Source of the DNA: Pseudolysinimonas_A sp947085045
GTDB taxonomy: Bacteria; Actinomycetota; Actinomycetes; Actinomycetales; Microbacteriaceae
Direction: 5' to 3'
Length of the DNA: 64,000 bases
Assembly (NCBI GenBank): GCA_947085045.1
Contig: CAMTUU010000008.1
Span: 62,001-126,000, forward strand
The translations under genes and the position numbers were made by a program. The notes under the pieces were generated by a model. It ran no database searches, was not told the DNA's origin, and saw only the letters and a program-made list of their open reading frames with translations. Numbering within the stretch: position 1 is the stretch's first letter; each line of letters opens with the position of its first letter. Positions 34,304 to 42,784 of this stretch are shown here, piece by piece.

Positions 34304-35671
34304 CTACAGGGCGAGACGCTCCCGCACGACGTCGGCGAGTTCGCCGGCGAGCGCCTGCGCACCCTCGGCATCCGCCGCCTCGACCATGACCCGCACGAGC
34401 GGCTCGGTGCCCGAGGGCCGCAGCAGCACGCGGCCGGTGTCGCCGAGGCGCTCCTCGACGGTGGCGACCGCGGCGGCCACCTCGGTGTCCGAGCCGAGAC
34501 GGGTGAGGTCCACGCCGCGCACGTTGACGAGCACCTGCGGGTAGACGGTCATGGCGCTCGCGAGTTCGGCGAGCGTCTTTCCCGTGCGCGCGACCTCGGC
34601 CGCGAGCTGCAGACCGGTCAGCAGACCGTCCCCCGTCGTCGAGAACTGCCGGAACACGATGTGCCCCGACTGCTCGCCCCCCAGCGAGAGCCCGTGCTCG
34701 GCGAGCGCCTCGAGTACGTAGCGGTCGCCGACGGCGGTCTCCAGCAGACGGATGCCGCGCTCTGCCATCGCCAGCCGCAGACCCAGGTTGCTCATCACGG
34801 TCGCGACGAGGGTGTCGTCGGTCAGCATCCCGCGGTCGCGGAACGAGATCGCCAGGATCGCCATGATGCGGTCGCCGTCGATCACCGCGCCGGTGTGGTC
34901 GATCGCGAGGCAGCGGTCGGCGTCGCCGTCGTGGGCGATCCCGAGGTCGGCCCCGAGTTCGAGCACCTTCGCCTGCAGCGGTTCGAGGTGGGTCGATCCG
35001 ACGCCGTCGTTGATGTTGATGCCGTCGGGGTCGTTGCCGATCACCGCGACGGTCGCTCCGGCATCCACGAACAGCTGCGGCGAGATGCCCGCCGCGGCGC
35101 CGTGCGCGCAGTCGATGACGACGTGGAGTCCGTCGAGCCGCTGGCCCTCGAGGGTGCCGAGGAGGTGCAGCAGGTAGCGGTCTTCGGCGTCGGCGAAGCG
35201 GCGGATGCGACCGACGTCGGCGCCGGTCGGCAGCAGATCGGGACTGGCGAGGGCGGCCTCGATGCGGTCCTCGACGTCGTCGGGCAGCTTCGTGCCGCAG
35301 TAGGCGAAGAACTTGATGCCGTTGTCGGGCGCCGGATTGTGCGACGCCGACACCACGACTCCGAAGTCGGCGTCGATGTCGCCGACCAGGAACGCCGCGG
35401 CCGGGGTCGGGATGACGCCGGCGTCGAGCACGTCGATGCCGGAGCTGGCCAGGCCCGCGGCGACCGCGGCCGAGATGAACTCCCCCGAGATGCGCGGATC
35501 GCGGGCGATCACCGCCCGCGGGCGGCGTCCCTCGGCGCGGCGGCGCTCGGCGTGACGGCCCTGGGTGAGCACCGTCGCCGCAGCCTGAGCGAGGCCGAGG
35601 GCGAAGTCGCCGGTGATCACCTCACCGTTGGCCAGCCCCCGGACCCCGTCCGTGCCGAACAGCCGAGCCAT
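34304..35671 (-). CDS. glmM: Phosphoglucosamine mutase
   Basis: A 455-residue enzyme converting glucosamine-6-phosphate to the 1-phosphate, after GlmS. The phosphoserine is S110 in VVSASHNPAPDNG, the metal loop is DGDADRCLAID, and the sugar loop is GGEQSGHIVF; the phosphate-binding LRPSGTEPLVRVMVE is near the end. It begins MARLFGTDGVRG, so ATG 35671 is chosen over the longer upstream frame. It lies 16 bases downstream of rpsI. Confidence 0.97.
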   Translation of the reverse strand: MARLFGTDGVRGLANGEVITGDFALGLAQAAATVLTQGRHAERRRAEGRRPRAVIARDPRISGEFISAAVAAGLASSGIDVLDAGVIPTPAAAFLVGDIDADFGVVVSASHNPAPDNGIKFFAYCGTKLPDDVEDRIEAALASPDLLPTGADVGRIRRFADAEDRYLLHLLGTLEGQRLDGLHVVIDCAHGAAAGISPQLFVDAGATVAVIGNDPDGININDGVGSTHLEPLQAKVLELGADLGIAHDGDADRCLAIDHTGAVIDGDRIMAILAISFRDRGMLTDDTLVATVMSNLGLRLAMAERGIRLLETAVGDRYVLEALAEHGLSLGGEQSGHIVFRQFSTTGDGLLTGLQLAAEVARTGKTLAELASAMTVYPQVLVNVRGVDLTRLGSDTEVAAAVATVEERLGDTGRVLLRPSGTEPLVRVMVEAADAEGAQALAGELADVVRERLAL

Positions 35672-35687
35672 GAGCTCGAACCTGCGC

Positions 35688-36179
35688 TTAGCGCTTCGAG
35701 AACTGCGAGGCCTTGCGGGCCTTCTTGAGACCGGCCTTCTTGCGCTCGATGACGCGGGCGTCACGCGTGAGGAACCCGGCCTTCTTCAGCGCCGGCCGGT
35801 TGTTCTCGCGGTCGATCTCGTTGAGCGAGCGGGCGATCGCGAGGCGGAGCGCGCCGGCCTGGCCCGAGGGGCCACCGCCGGTAATCTTCGCGATCACGTC
35901 GTAGCTGCCGAGGAGGTCGAGCACCTTGAACGGGTCGGTGATCAGCTGCTGGTGCAGCTTGTTCGGGAAGTACTCCTCGAGCGTGCGACCGTTCACCGTG
36001 AAGGTGCCGGTGCCCGGGGTGAGGCGGGCGCGCGCGATGGCCTCCTTGCGACGACCCACGGCCGCGCCGGGGACGTTGAGGATGCGCGGGGTGCGGGGCT
36101 CCGCCGCCTGCTCCGAGGGGGTCTCGGTGCTGAACGAGGTGAGGACCTCGCTGTCGATGGTGTCTTCGATCTTCGCCAT
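35688..36179 (-). CDS. rpsI: 30S ribosomal protein S9
   Basis: A 163-residue protein, longer than the usual 130 because of an acidic N-terminal extension of about 35 residues (EDTIDSEVLTSFSTETPSEQ). The core begins near NVPGAAVGRRKEAIARARL and ends with the universal KKARKASQFSKR tail that touches P-site tRNA. It follows rplM after 29 bases. Confidence 0.97.
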   Translation of the reverse strand: MAKIEDTIDSEVLTSFSTETPSEQAAEPRTPRILNVPGAAVGRRKEAIARARLTPGTGTFTVNGRTLEEYFPNKLHQQLITDPFKVLDLLGSYDVIAKITGGGPSGQAGALRLAIARSLNEIDRENNRPALKKAGFLTRDARVIERKKAGLKKARKASQFSKR

Positions 36180-36208
36180 GGTCTGAATCCTTAGCTTTCC
36201 CGGGCCGC

Positions 36209-36655
36209 TTACTGGGCGACCTGGTTGAGGGTGTAGGCCGTGGGCTGCTGCGCAGCGTGCGGGTGCTCGGCGCCCGCGTAGACCTTGAGCTTCTTGATCT
36301 GGGCGCGGCCCAGCGAGTTCTTCGGCAGCATGCCGCGGATCGCCTGCTCGACGGCGCGCGTCGGGTGCTTCGCGAGCATCTCGACGTAGGTCTGCGACGA
36401 CAGACCGCCCGGGTAACCCGAGTGGCGGTAGGAGAGCTTCTTCTCGAGCTTCTGGCCGGTGAGGGCGACCTTCTCCGCGTTGATGACGATGACGAAGTCA
36501 CCCATGTCCATGTGCGGGGCGAAGGTGGGCTTGTGCTTGCCGCGGAGGAGGGTGGCGGCGTGGCTGGCGAGACGACCCAGGACGACGTCGGTCGCGTCGA
36601 TGACGACCCAGTCGCGCTTGATGTCCGCCGGCTTGGGGCTGAACGTACGCGTCAC
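36209..36655 (-). CDS. rplM: 50S ribosomal protein L13
   Basis: A 148-residue early-assembly large-subunit protein. Motifs are WVVIDATDVVLGRLAS, LLRGKHKPTF and HSGYPGGL, ending in AGAEHPHAAQQP. I take the GTG at 36655 (VTRTFSPKP), matching homologues, rather than a TTG six codons upstream. It forms the rplM-rpsI pair; a hairpin lies about 50 bases upstream. Confidence 0.96.
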   Translation of the reverse strand: MTRTFSPKPADIKRDWVVIDATDVVLGRLASHAATLLRGKHKPTFAPHMDMGDFVIVINAEKVALTGQKLEKKLSYRHSGYPGGLSSQTYVEMLAKHPTRAVEQAIRGMLPKNSLGRAQIKKLKVYAGAEHPHAAQQPTAYTLNQVAQ

Positions 36656-36705
36656 AGTAGAGACTGCTTTCAATCGAGGTGATCGTGAATCCCACTCCGG
36701 TGTGC

Positions 36706-36729
36706 GTTCCGCAAGCGAATGCGCGGAAC
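36706..36729 (-). other. Stem-loop in the rplM leader
   Basis: A 7-bp perfect stem (36706-36712 with 36723-36729) and a ten-base loop, with partial outer pairing (CTCC/GGAG). It lies between truA and rplM and may be a truA-side terminator of the plus/minus boundary or a leader structure for rplM-rpsI. Confidence 0.4.
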
Positions 36730-36783
36730 CCGACGGTGGAGGGCTCGGATCGCTGACTCCAGGATGGAGGCAACTTCGTAAGA

Positions 36784-37659
36784 CTAGTCGGAGCTGTGAG
36801 GGCCGTCAAACGAGCGTTTGGCCCGGGTCTGCTCGGCGCGGAGGCCGAGTTCGTCGTCGGGCGGGTAGCCCACCTCGGCGAGGGTGAGCCCCTTCGCCGG
36901 CACGACCGCGAATTCGTTCGTGCGTGCGGCCTGATCCCGCAGCTCGGCGGCCCGGCCCGCACGCAGCTTGCCCTCCCCCGACGCGAGGCAGGCGCCGACA
37001 AGGGCGCGCACCATGGAGTGGCAGAAGGCGTCGGCCTTCACATGCGCGACGAGCACCCCGTCGGCATCCCGGGTCCAGGCGAACTCCTGCAGGGTGCGGA
37101 TGGTGGTGGCGCCGTCGCGCGGGCGGCAGAACGACGCGAAGTCGTGCAGCCCGAGAAGGCTGCGGGCGGCGTCATCCATCGCGTCTCCGTCGAGGGGCGT
37201 CGGATGGGCGAGTTCGTATCCGCGGCGACGGGGGTCGCGGTGCGCGGCGGCGTCGGCGATGCGGTACTCGTAGCGGCGCCAGACGGCGGAGAACCGGGCG
37301 TCGAACCCGGGCGGCGCGACGATCGCGCGCTGAACGGCGAGGTCGCCCGAGGCGCCCGCGATGCCATTGAGCCGGCGGACGAGGGCGCCGAGTCCCTTCG
37401 GCGCGGGGCCGCCGCGTCGGGGGCGGTCGAGGTCGGCGAGCTGGGCGTCATCGAGGTCGAGGTGTGCGACCTGGCCCGTCGCGTGCACGCCGACGTCGGT
37501 GCGACCCGCGACGGTGACCCCGGGTGCCTCGCCGACCCGGCGGAAGATCGTCGCCAGTGCGGCTTCGAGCTCGCCCTGCACGGTGCGGAGGCCGGGCTGC
37601 TTGGCCCATCCGGTGAACCCGCCACCGTCGTAGGCGAGGTCGAGGCGAAGACGCGGCAC
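36784..37659 (-). CDS. truA: tRNA pseudouridine synthase A
   Basis: A 291-residue enzyme forming pseudouridine at tRNA positions 38-40. The catalytic aspartate is D55 in AGRTDVGVHATGQVAH; RLRLDLAYDGGGFTGWAKQP near the start and FCHSMVRALVGACLASGEGKL near the end are diagnostic. I take GTG 37659 (VPRLRLDLAY); an alternative GTG lies six codons upstream. In related genomes truA follows rplQ; here an acyltransferase on the other strand separates them. Confidence 0.95.
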   Translation of the reverse strand: MPRLRLDLAYDGGGFTGWAKQPGLRTVQGELEAALATIFRRVGEAPGVTVAGRTDVGVHATGQVAHLDLDDAQLADLDRPRRGGPAPKGLGALVRRLNGIAGASGDLAVQRAIVAPPGFDARFSAVWRRYEYRIADAAAHRDPRRRGYELAHPTPLDGDAMDDAARSLLGLHDFASFCRPRDGATTIRTLQEFAWTRDADGVLVAHVKADAFCHSMVRALVGACLASGEGKLRAGRAAELRDQAARTNEFAVVPAKGLTLAEVGYPPDDELGLRAEQTRAKRSFDGPHSSD

Positions 37660-37720
37660 CTGACGAGTCTGCCGCACCGGACTAGCCTGGTCGACGGAGT
37701 CCTACCCCTCCGCCGACCGC

Positions 37721-39580
37721 ATGACGCCGACGACTGCCCCCGCCACCGCCGGGTTCCGCGTGCCGGGACTCGACGGCATCCGGGCCCTCGCCGTCACGAC
37801 GGTGATCGTGTTCCACCTGCTCCCCGGAACCCTCGTCGGCGGTTACCTCGGCGTCGACATCTTCTTCGTGGTCAGCGGTTTCCTGATCACCACCCTTCTG
37901 CTGCGGGAGCGGGAGGCGACGGGGCGCATCTCGCTCCGCGGATTCTGGGCGCGGCGTGCCCGCCGGCTGCTCCCCGCGCTCGTGCTGCTGCTGCTCGCCG
38001 CCACCACGGCCGCTCTGTTCGTCGGCGGCGATGCGCTCGTCGGACTCGGGATGCAGGTGCTCGGCGCCCTCACCTTCTCGAGCAACTGGCTGTTCATCGC
38101 CCAGGGGTCCTCGTACTTCGGCGAGACCGTGCCCGAGCTGTTCCGCAACCTGTGGTCGCTCGCGGTGGAAGAGCAGTTCTACGTCGTCTGGCCGCTGCTC
38201 GTCGTCGTCGTGCTCATGCGGATCCCGCACTGGGCGCGCCTGGTGCTCATCGCAGCGATCGCGGTGTCCTCGGCGACCGGGATGGCCCTGGCCTACGACG
38301 CAGTCGACCCGACGCGCGTCTACTACGGCACCGACACCCACGCGTTCGGGCTCGCCGCCGGAGCGTTCCTCGCGGTGCTGCTCCTCGGGCGCGGGGTGGG
38401 CGGCACCGGCCTCACCTCCCGTTCCGCCCGGTGGCTCCTGGGGGTCGGCGGCACCCTCGCGCTCGGCGGGCTCGTCGCTCTCGCGGTGGTGCTGCCGGGC
38501 GACTCGGAACTCGCCTACCGCGGCGGCCTCGCGCTCGTCGCCGTGCTGACCGCGGTCGCGATCGCCGCGCTCCTCGTGCCCGGGTCGCCCGTCGCCGGCG
38601 TGCTCGACCTCGCGCCGATCCGCTGGGTGGGTCTGCGCTCCTACGGCCTCTACCTCTGGCACTGGCCGGTGTTCGTGCTCGTCGGAGCCGCGCTGCCCAC
38701 CTGGCCGCGCGAAGGCCTCGAGGCCGCGCCGATCGGCGGCATCGCGCTGGCGGTCACCGTCGCCGCCGCGGCCCTGTCCTACCGGTTCGTCGAGCAGCCG
38801 ATCCGCCGGCACGGCTTCTGCGGCACGGCCCGCGCGATCCTCGACGTCGCCCCGCGGTCCCGGCGCGCGTTCGGCGCGATGGCCGGGATGCTGCTCGCCG
38901 GCGCGCTCGCCCTGAGCAGCGTCTTCGCCCTGGTCGCCGACCCGGGTCGCGGAGAGGCGGAGGCTTACATCCAGGCCGGCCAGGATGCGATCGACGACGC
39001 CGGGGAGATCCCCGCGGAGCCCACCGAGGAGTCCGACGCCGACCGGGTGACGACCGGCGACGAGATCACGGCGATCGGCGACTCGGTGCTGCTGGCGGCC
39101 GCTCCGGCCCTCCAGGAGGCCTATCCCGGGATCGCGATCGACGCGGCGGTGTCGCGCTCGATGTCGTCCGCCCCCGGCATCCTGCAGAGCCAGCTCGACG
39201 CCGGCACGCTGCGCCGAGTCGTGGTGCTGGCGCTGGGCACCAACGGGCCCATCCGGCGCGAGACGCTGGAGCAGGTGCGCCAGCTGATCGGCCCGCAACG
39301 CGAACTCGTGGTCGTGAACGCCCAGGCTCCGCGGGGCTGGATCCCGGGTGTCAACGACGAGCTCTCGGCGTTCGCGCTGGTCTACCGCAACGTCGAGCTC
39401 GCGAACTGGTACGACGCCATCCAGCCGTACCTCAGCGAGATGGCCCGCGACCAGGTGCACTTCGGCCCGTTCGGCGCCGGCATCTTCACGGCGACGGTGC
39501 AGGATGCCGTGCTCCGCCTCGCCGCACTGCCTCCGCTGCGCGACGAGTCGACGAGCCTGTCGGTGCCGACGCCGTTCTGA
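37721..39580 (+). CDS. OafA/OatA-like membrane acyltransferase with SGNH domain
   Basis: A 619-residue enzyme likely to O-acetylate a cell-surface polymer. The N-terminal acyltransferase-3 domain has about ten helices (20-365) and starts with the canonical GLDGIRALAV, IVFHLLPG (catalytic His), GVDIFFVVSGFLIT and FWARRARRLLPAL. An eleventh helix (about 390-410) leads to an extracytoplasmic SGNH-like domain with GDSVLLAAAPAL, LGTNGP and DQVHFGPFGAG, the Ser, Asn and Asp/His blocks, as in OatA. It is on the plus strand between rplQ and truA, an intruder in an otherwise conserved ribosomal neighbourhood. Peptidoglycan or a glycopolymer is the probable target. Confidence 0.9.
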   Translation: MTPTTAPATAGFRVPGLDGIRALAVTTVIVFHLLPGTLVGGYLGVDIFFVVSGFLITTLLLREREATGRISLRGFWARRARRLLPALVLLLLAATTAALFVGGDALVGLGMQVLGALTFSSNWLFIAQGSSYFGETVPELFRNLWSLAVEEQFYVVWPLLVVVVLMRIPHWARLVLIAAIAVSSATGMALAYDAVDPTRVYYGTDTHAFGLAAGAFLAVLLLGRGVGGTGLTSRSARWLLGVGGTLALGGLVALAVVLPGDSELAYRGGLALVAVLTAVAIAALLVPGSPVAGVLDLAPIRWVGLRSYGLYLWHWPVFVLVGAALPTWPREGLEAAPIGGIALAVTVAAAALSYRFVEQPIRRHGFCGTARAILDVAPRSRRAFGAMAGMLLAGALALSSVFALVADPGRGEAEAYIQAGQDAIDDAGEIPAEPTEESDADRVTTGDEITAIGDSVLLAAAPALQEAYPGIAIDAAVSRSMSSAPGILQSQLDAGTLRRVVVLALGTNGPIRRETLEQVRQLIGPQRELVVVNAQAPRGWIPGVNDELSAFALVYRNVELANWYDAIQPYLSEMARDQVHFGPFGAGIFTATVQDAVLRLAALPPLRDESTSLSVPTPF

Positions 39581-39604
39581 CGCCTCCGGCCCTCCGGCAA
39601 CGCA

Positions 39605-39634
39605 GAACGGGCCCGCCCGGAGGCGAGCCCGTTC
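39605..39634. terminator. Bidirectional terminator between acyltransferase and rplQ
   Basis: GAACGGGC (39605-39612) pairs with GCCCGTTC (39627-39634); after one C/A mismatch the pairing continues CGCC/GGCG. It lies between two convergent genes and probably ends the alpha operon. Confidence 0.75.
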
Positions 39635-39646
39635 CGAACGAGCAAC

Positions 39647-40210
39647 CTACTTCGCGTCGTCCTCGGCGGGAGCGGCGTCCTCAGCGGGCGCCTCAGCGGT
39701 CTCCTCGACCGGGGCCTCGGCGGTCTCGGTCTCCTCGACCTCGGTCGTCTCCTCGGCCGGAGTCTCCTCGGCGGCGGGCTTCTCGGCCTTGGCCGGCTTC
39801 GCGTCGGCAGCCTTCGCCGCGGCCGCCTTCTTGGCCGACGGCTTCTTCACGACGGGCTCGAGCACGAGCTCGATGACCGCCATCGGAGCGTTGTCGCCCT
39901 TGCGGTAGCCGGTCTTCGTGATGCGGGTGTAGCCGCCCTCACGGTCCTCGACCTGCGGTGCGATCTCGGTGAAGAGCTTGTGCACCACACCCTTGTCGGC
40001 GATGGTCGCGAGCACCCGGCGACGGGCGTGCAGGTCGCCGCGCTTGGCGAACGTGATGAGACGTTCGGCGAGCGGGCGCAGGCGCTTGGCCTTCGTCTCG
40101 GTCGTCTGGATGCGCTCGTGCGTGAACAGCGCGGCGGCGAGGTTCGCGAGCAGGAGGCGCTCGTGAGCCGGGCCTCCTCCGAGGCGGGGACCCTTGGTGG
40201 GCTTAGGCAT
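39647..40210 (-). CDS. rplQ: 50S ribosomal protein L17, with long acidic tail
   Basis: A 187-residue protein. Residues 1-120 are the canonical L17 (MPKPTKGPRLGGGPAHERLLLANLA, then the TKAKRLRPLAERLITFAKRG region). The last 65 residues are a Lys/Ala then Glu/Ala-rich tail (KKPSAKKAAAAKAADAKPAK then EETPAEETTEVEETETAEAP), far longer than in most bacteria. Last gene of the alpha operon, 43 bases after rpoA. Confidence 0.97.
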   Translation of the reverse strand: MPKPTKGPRLGGGPAHERLLLANLAAALFTHERIQTTETKAKRLRPLAERLITFAKRGDLHARRRVLATIADKGVVHKLFTEIAPQVEDREGGYTRITKTGYRKGDNAPMAVIELVLEPVVKKPSAKKAAAAKAADAKPAKAEKPAAEETPAEETTEVEETETAEAPVEETAEAPAEDAAPAEDDAK

Positions 40211-40253
40211 TGTGGTTCTCTCTCAGTTCCGTCGGATCAGAGTGAGCGCGGGC

Positions 40254-41246
40254 TCAGCTCTGCTCCTCGTCGTCGTAGCCGCCGTAGAAGTGCGCGCCAT
40301 CGAAGCCGGGAACGCTGTCCTTGAGGGACAGGCCCATCTCGGTCAGCTTGTCCCGCACCTCGTCGACCGACTTCTGGCCGAAGTTGCGGATATTCATGAG
40401 CTGCGTCTCCGAGAGGGCGACCAGCTCGGCGACCGTGTTGATGCCCTCGCGCTTGAGGCAGTTGTAGCTGCGCACGCTCAGGTCGAGATCCTCGATCGGC
40501 ATGCTCAGTTCGCTCGAGAGCACGGCGTCGACCGGGGCGGGCCCGATCTCGATGCCCTCGGCGGCCGAGTTCAGCTCGCGGGCGAGACCGAACAGCTCGA
40601 CGAGCGTGCGGCCGGCCGACGCGATCGCGTCACGCGGGGTGATCGCGGGCTTCGTCTCGACATCCACGACCAAGCGGTCGAAGTCGGTGCGCTCACCGGC
40701 ACGCGTCGCCTCGACGCGGTAGGTGACCTTCAGCACGGGCGAGTAGATCGAGTCGATCGGCACCTGGCCGGCCTCGGAGAACTCGCTGCGGTTCTGGGTC
40801 GCCGACACGTAGCCGCGGCCGCGCTCGATGGTGAGTTCGAGCTCGAACTTCGCCTTGTCGTTGAGCGTCGCGATGACGAGCTCCGGGTTGTGGATCTCCA
40901 CGCCGGTCGGCGCCGAGATGTCGGCGGCCGTGACCTGGCCCGCACCCTGCTTGCGCAGGTACGCGGTGATCGGCTCGTCGTGCTCGCTCGAGACCACGAG
41001 GTTCTTGATGTTGAGGACGATCTCGACGACGTCCTCCTTCACACCGGGAACCGTCGAGAACTCGTGCTGGATGCCGTCGAGGCGGATGCTGGTCACCGCA
41101 GCGCCCGGGATGGACGACAGCAGGGTGCGACGCAGCGAGTTGCCGAGGGTGTACCCGAAGCCGGGCTCCAGGGGCTCGATGACGAACCGCGAACGGAACT
41201 CGGAGAGGCTCTCCTCGGACAGGGTGGGACGCTGTGCAATGAGCAC
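40254..41246 (-). CDS. rpoA: DNA-directed RNA polymerase alpha subunit
   Basis: A 330-residue subunit that nucleates polymerase assembly and contacts UP elements and activators. The N-terminal domain has FVIEPLEPGFGYTLGNSLRRTLLSSIPGAAVTS (split across 21-53), and the C-terminal domain has IEDLDLSVRSYNCLKREGINTVAELVALSE with NIRNFGQKSVDEV. GTG 41246 with AAAGGAA upstream is chosen; the open frame continues but without similarity. Confidence 0.98.
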   Translation of the reverse strand: MLIAQRPTLSEESLSEFRSRFVIEPLEPGFGYTLGNSLRRTLLSSIPGAAVTSIRLDGIQHEFSTVPGVKEDVVEIVLNIKNLVVSSEHDEPITAYLRKQGAGQVTAADISAPTGVEIHNPELVIATLNDKAKFELELTIERGRGYVSATQNRSEFSEAGQVPIDSIYSPVLKVTYRVEATRAGERTDFDRLVVDVETKPAITPRDAIASAGRTLVELFGLARELNSAAEGIEIGPAPVDAVLSSELSMPIEDLDLSVRSYNCLKREGINTVAELVALSETQLMNIRNFGQKSVDEVRDKLTEMGLSLKDSVPGFDGAHFYGGYDDEEQS

Positions 41247-41339
41247 GTGTATTCCTTTCAGCGAGGGCGTCCGCCATATGACGCCCACGGAAGAACGGCG
41301 GGTGGCTGGGCCGCCGGGTTGTTCAGTTACAAAATCGCT

Positions 41340-41372
41340 GGTCGAGTAGCGGCGCAGCCGCGTGTCGAGACC
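41340..41372. repeat. Imperfect palindrome GGTCGAG...CTCGAGACC-type between rpsK and rpoA
   Basis: GGTC at 41340 pairs with GACC at 41372, around an inner GCGGC-GCA-GCCGC hairpin. It begins four bases after the rpsK stop. The layout (GGTCTCGACACGC... on the other strand) resembles short palindromes scattered through many Microbacteriaceae genomes; that likeness is from memory. It may act as an intercistronic stem-loop. Confidence 0.5.
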
Positions 41373-41375
41373 TCG

Positions 41376-41777
41376 TTACACGCGGCGGCGCTTCGGCGGA
41401 CGAACGCCGTTGTGCGCCTGCGGGGTGACGTCGTTGATCGTGCCGACCTCGAGGCCCGCCGCGGTGAGCGAGCGGATCGCGGTCTCGCGGCCCGAACCGG
41501 GACCCTTCACGAAGACATCCACCTTCTTCATGCCGTTCTCCTGCGCCTTGCGCGCGGCGGCTTCGGCAGCCATGCCCGCGGCGTAGGGGGTCGACTTGCG
41601 CGAGCCCTTGAAGCCGACGTCGCCGCCGGAGGCCCAGGCGATGACCGCACCCGAGGGGTCGGTGATCGAGACGATGGTGTTGTTGAACGTCGACTTGATG
41701 TGGGCCTGACCCACGGCGATGTTCTTCTTCTCCTTGCGGCGCGGCTTGCGGCCCGCGGAAGCCTTCGGAGCGGCCAT
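41376..41777 (-). CDS. rpsK: 30S ribosomal protein S11
   Basis: A 133-residue platform protein. Motifs include AHIKSTFNNTIVSITDPSGAVIAWAS in pieces from 26, SAGMAAEAAARKAQ-like AAGMAAEAAARKAQ, and the C-terminal DVTPQAHNGVRPPKRRRV. Its ATG shares one base with the rpsM TAA (TAATG). An N-terminal basic stretch precedes the core. Confidence 0.97.
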   Translation of the reverse strand: MAAPKASAGRKPRRKEKKNIAVGQAHIKSTFNNTIVSITDPSGAVIAWASGGDVGFKGSRKSTPYAAGMAAEAAARKAQENGMKKVDVFVKGPGSGRETAIRSLTAAGLEVGTINDVTPQAHNGVRPPKRRRV

Positions 41778-42157
41778 TACTTCTTGCCTGCCTTCTTCTT
41801 GCCGGCGACGGTGCGCTTCGGGCCCTTGCGGGTGCGCGCGTTGGTCTTGGTGCGCTGTCCGCGCACCGGGAGGCCGCGACGGTGGCGGATGCCCTCGTAC
41901 GAACCGATCTCGACCTTGCGGCGGATGTCGGCCTGCACCTCACGGCGCAGGTCGCCCTCCACCTTGTAGGTGGTCTCGATGAAGTCGCGGAGAGCGACGA
42001 GCTGGTCGTCGCTCAGATCCTTGACGCGGATGTCACCGGAGATCCCGGTCTCCTTGAGAGTGGCGAGCGCGCGGGTGCGGCCGACTCCGTAGATGTAGGT
42101 GAGCGCCACTTCCACGCGCTTCTCGCGCGGGATGTCGACGCCGGCAAGACGTGCCAT
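41777..42157 (-). CDS. rpsM: 30S ribosomal protein S13
   Basis: A 126-residue head protein touching P-site tRNA. It starts MARLAGVDIPREKRVEVALTYIYGVG and ends with SYEGIRHRRGLPVRGQRTKTNARTRKG in the expected place plus a Lys-rich tail. Second of the alpha operon after rpmJ, preceded by a 123-base spacer holding a 7-bp stem (42177-42183 with 42207-42213). Confidence 0.97.
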   Translation of the reverse strand: MARLAGVDIPREKRVEVALTYIYGVGRTRALATLKETGISGDIRVKDLSDDQLVALRDFIETTYKVEGDLRREVQADIRRKVEIGSYEGIRHRRGLPVRGQRTKTNARTRKGPKRTVAGKKKAGKK

Positions 42158-42280
42158 TGCTTACTCCTGAAAGGAACGGGAGGTCTGTGCGTCTCCGGTG
42201 CCCGGGCCTCCCGACCCGAGGTGTCCCCTGCTCGCGCAGGTTCTTGGAGATGCTTGTGTGGTGAGTTGTGAAGCCTCGGC

Positions 42281-42397
42281 TCAGCCCTGACGCTGCTTGT
42301 GGCGCGGGTTCGACTTGCAGATGACCATGACGCGGCCGTTGCGACGGATCACCTTGCAGTGGTCGCAGATGGGCTTGACGCTGGGGTTGACCTTCAT
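42281..42397 (-). CDS. rpmJ: 50S ribosomal protein L36
   Basis: A 38-residue protein. It begins MKVNPSVKPICDHCKVIRRN and carries the zinc ligands C11, C14 and C27 with a histidine near residue 33, the zinc-binding form. The size and position between infA and rpsM are canonical. It is short and easily missed. Confidence 0.97.
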   Translation of the reverse strand: MKVNPSVKPICDHCKVIRRNGRVMVICKSNPRHKQRQG

Positions 42398-42480
42398 GAT
42401 GTTTCTTCTCTCGCTGTCGTCGTCCCCGCGACTCCTGTCGCGGTTCCGTTACTTCTCAGCAGGCTGCAGCCGTTGCGGGC

Positions 42481-42702
42481 TTACTTGTAGCGGTAGACGA
42501 TGCGTCCGCGGGTGAGGTCGTACGGGCTGAGCTCGACGACGACACGGTCCTCAGGAAGGATGCGGATGTAGTTCTGGCGCATCTTGCCGGAGATGTGAGC
42601 GAGCACCTTGTGCCCGTTCGTGAGCTCCACGCGAAACATCGCGTTCGGCAGAGCCTCCAGCACCGAGCCCTCGAGCTCGATGACGCCGTCTTTTTTCGCC
42701 AT
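42481..42702 (-). CDS. infA: Translation initiation factor IF-1
   Basis: A 73-residue OB-fold factor that binds the 30S A-site. It shows MAKKDGVIELEGSVLEALPN, FRVELTNGHKVLAHISGKMR and PYDLTRGRIVYRYK. First gene of the alpha operon here. Upstream is a repeat-rich 220-base gap and then mtlD, not adk/map as in many actinobacteria. Confidence 0.98.
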   Translation of the reverse strand: MAKKDGVIELEGSVLEALPNAMFRVELTNGHKVLAHISGKMRQNYIRILPEDRVVVELSPYDLTRGRIVYRYK

Positions 42703-42784
42703 ACCTCTACTAGTGCTTTGCTGATCTGCGGGGTGGATGGTTGCACAGGCATGCGGAAACCGCGCCAGGCACCAAGGGTCAACA

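Noticed and set aside
32912..35728. A plus-strand open frame of 938 codons
   Set aside because: It overlaps coaA in the wrong frame and then runs antisense to glmM.
36796..39876. A plus-strand open frame of 1026 codons across truA and the acyltransferase
   Set aside because: It is antisense to truA and then out of frame with the well-supported acyltransferase; composition is Arg/Ala/Pro-rich noise.
42158..42280. An additional small gene between rpmJ and rpsM
   Set aside because: No frame with a ribosome site or similarity was found; the segment contains a 7-bp stem and spacer only.
42703..42784. A firm infA promoter (TTGACC seen on the minus strand)
   Set aside because: No acceptable -10 box lies 16-18 bases downstream, so the site is not reported.
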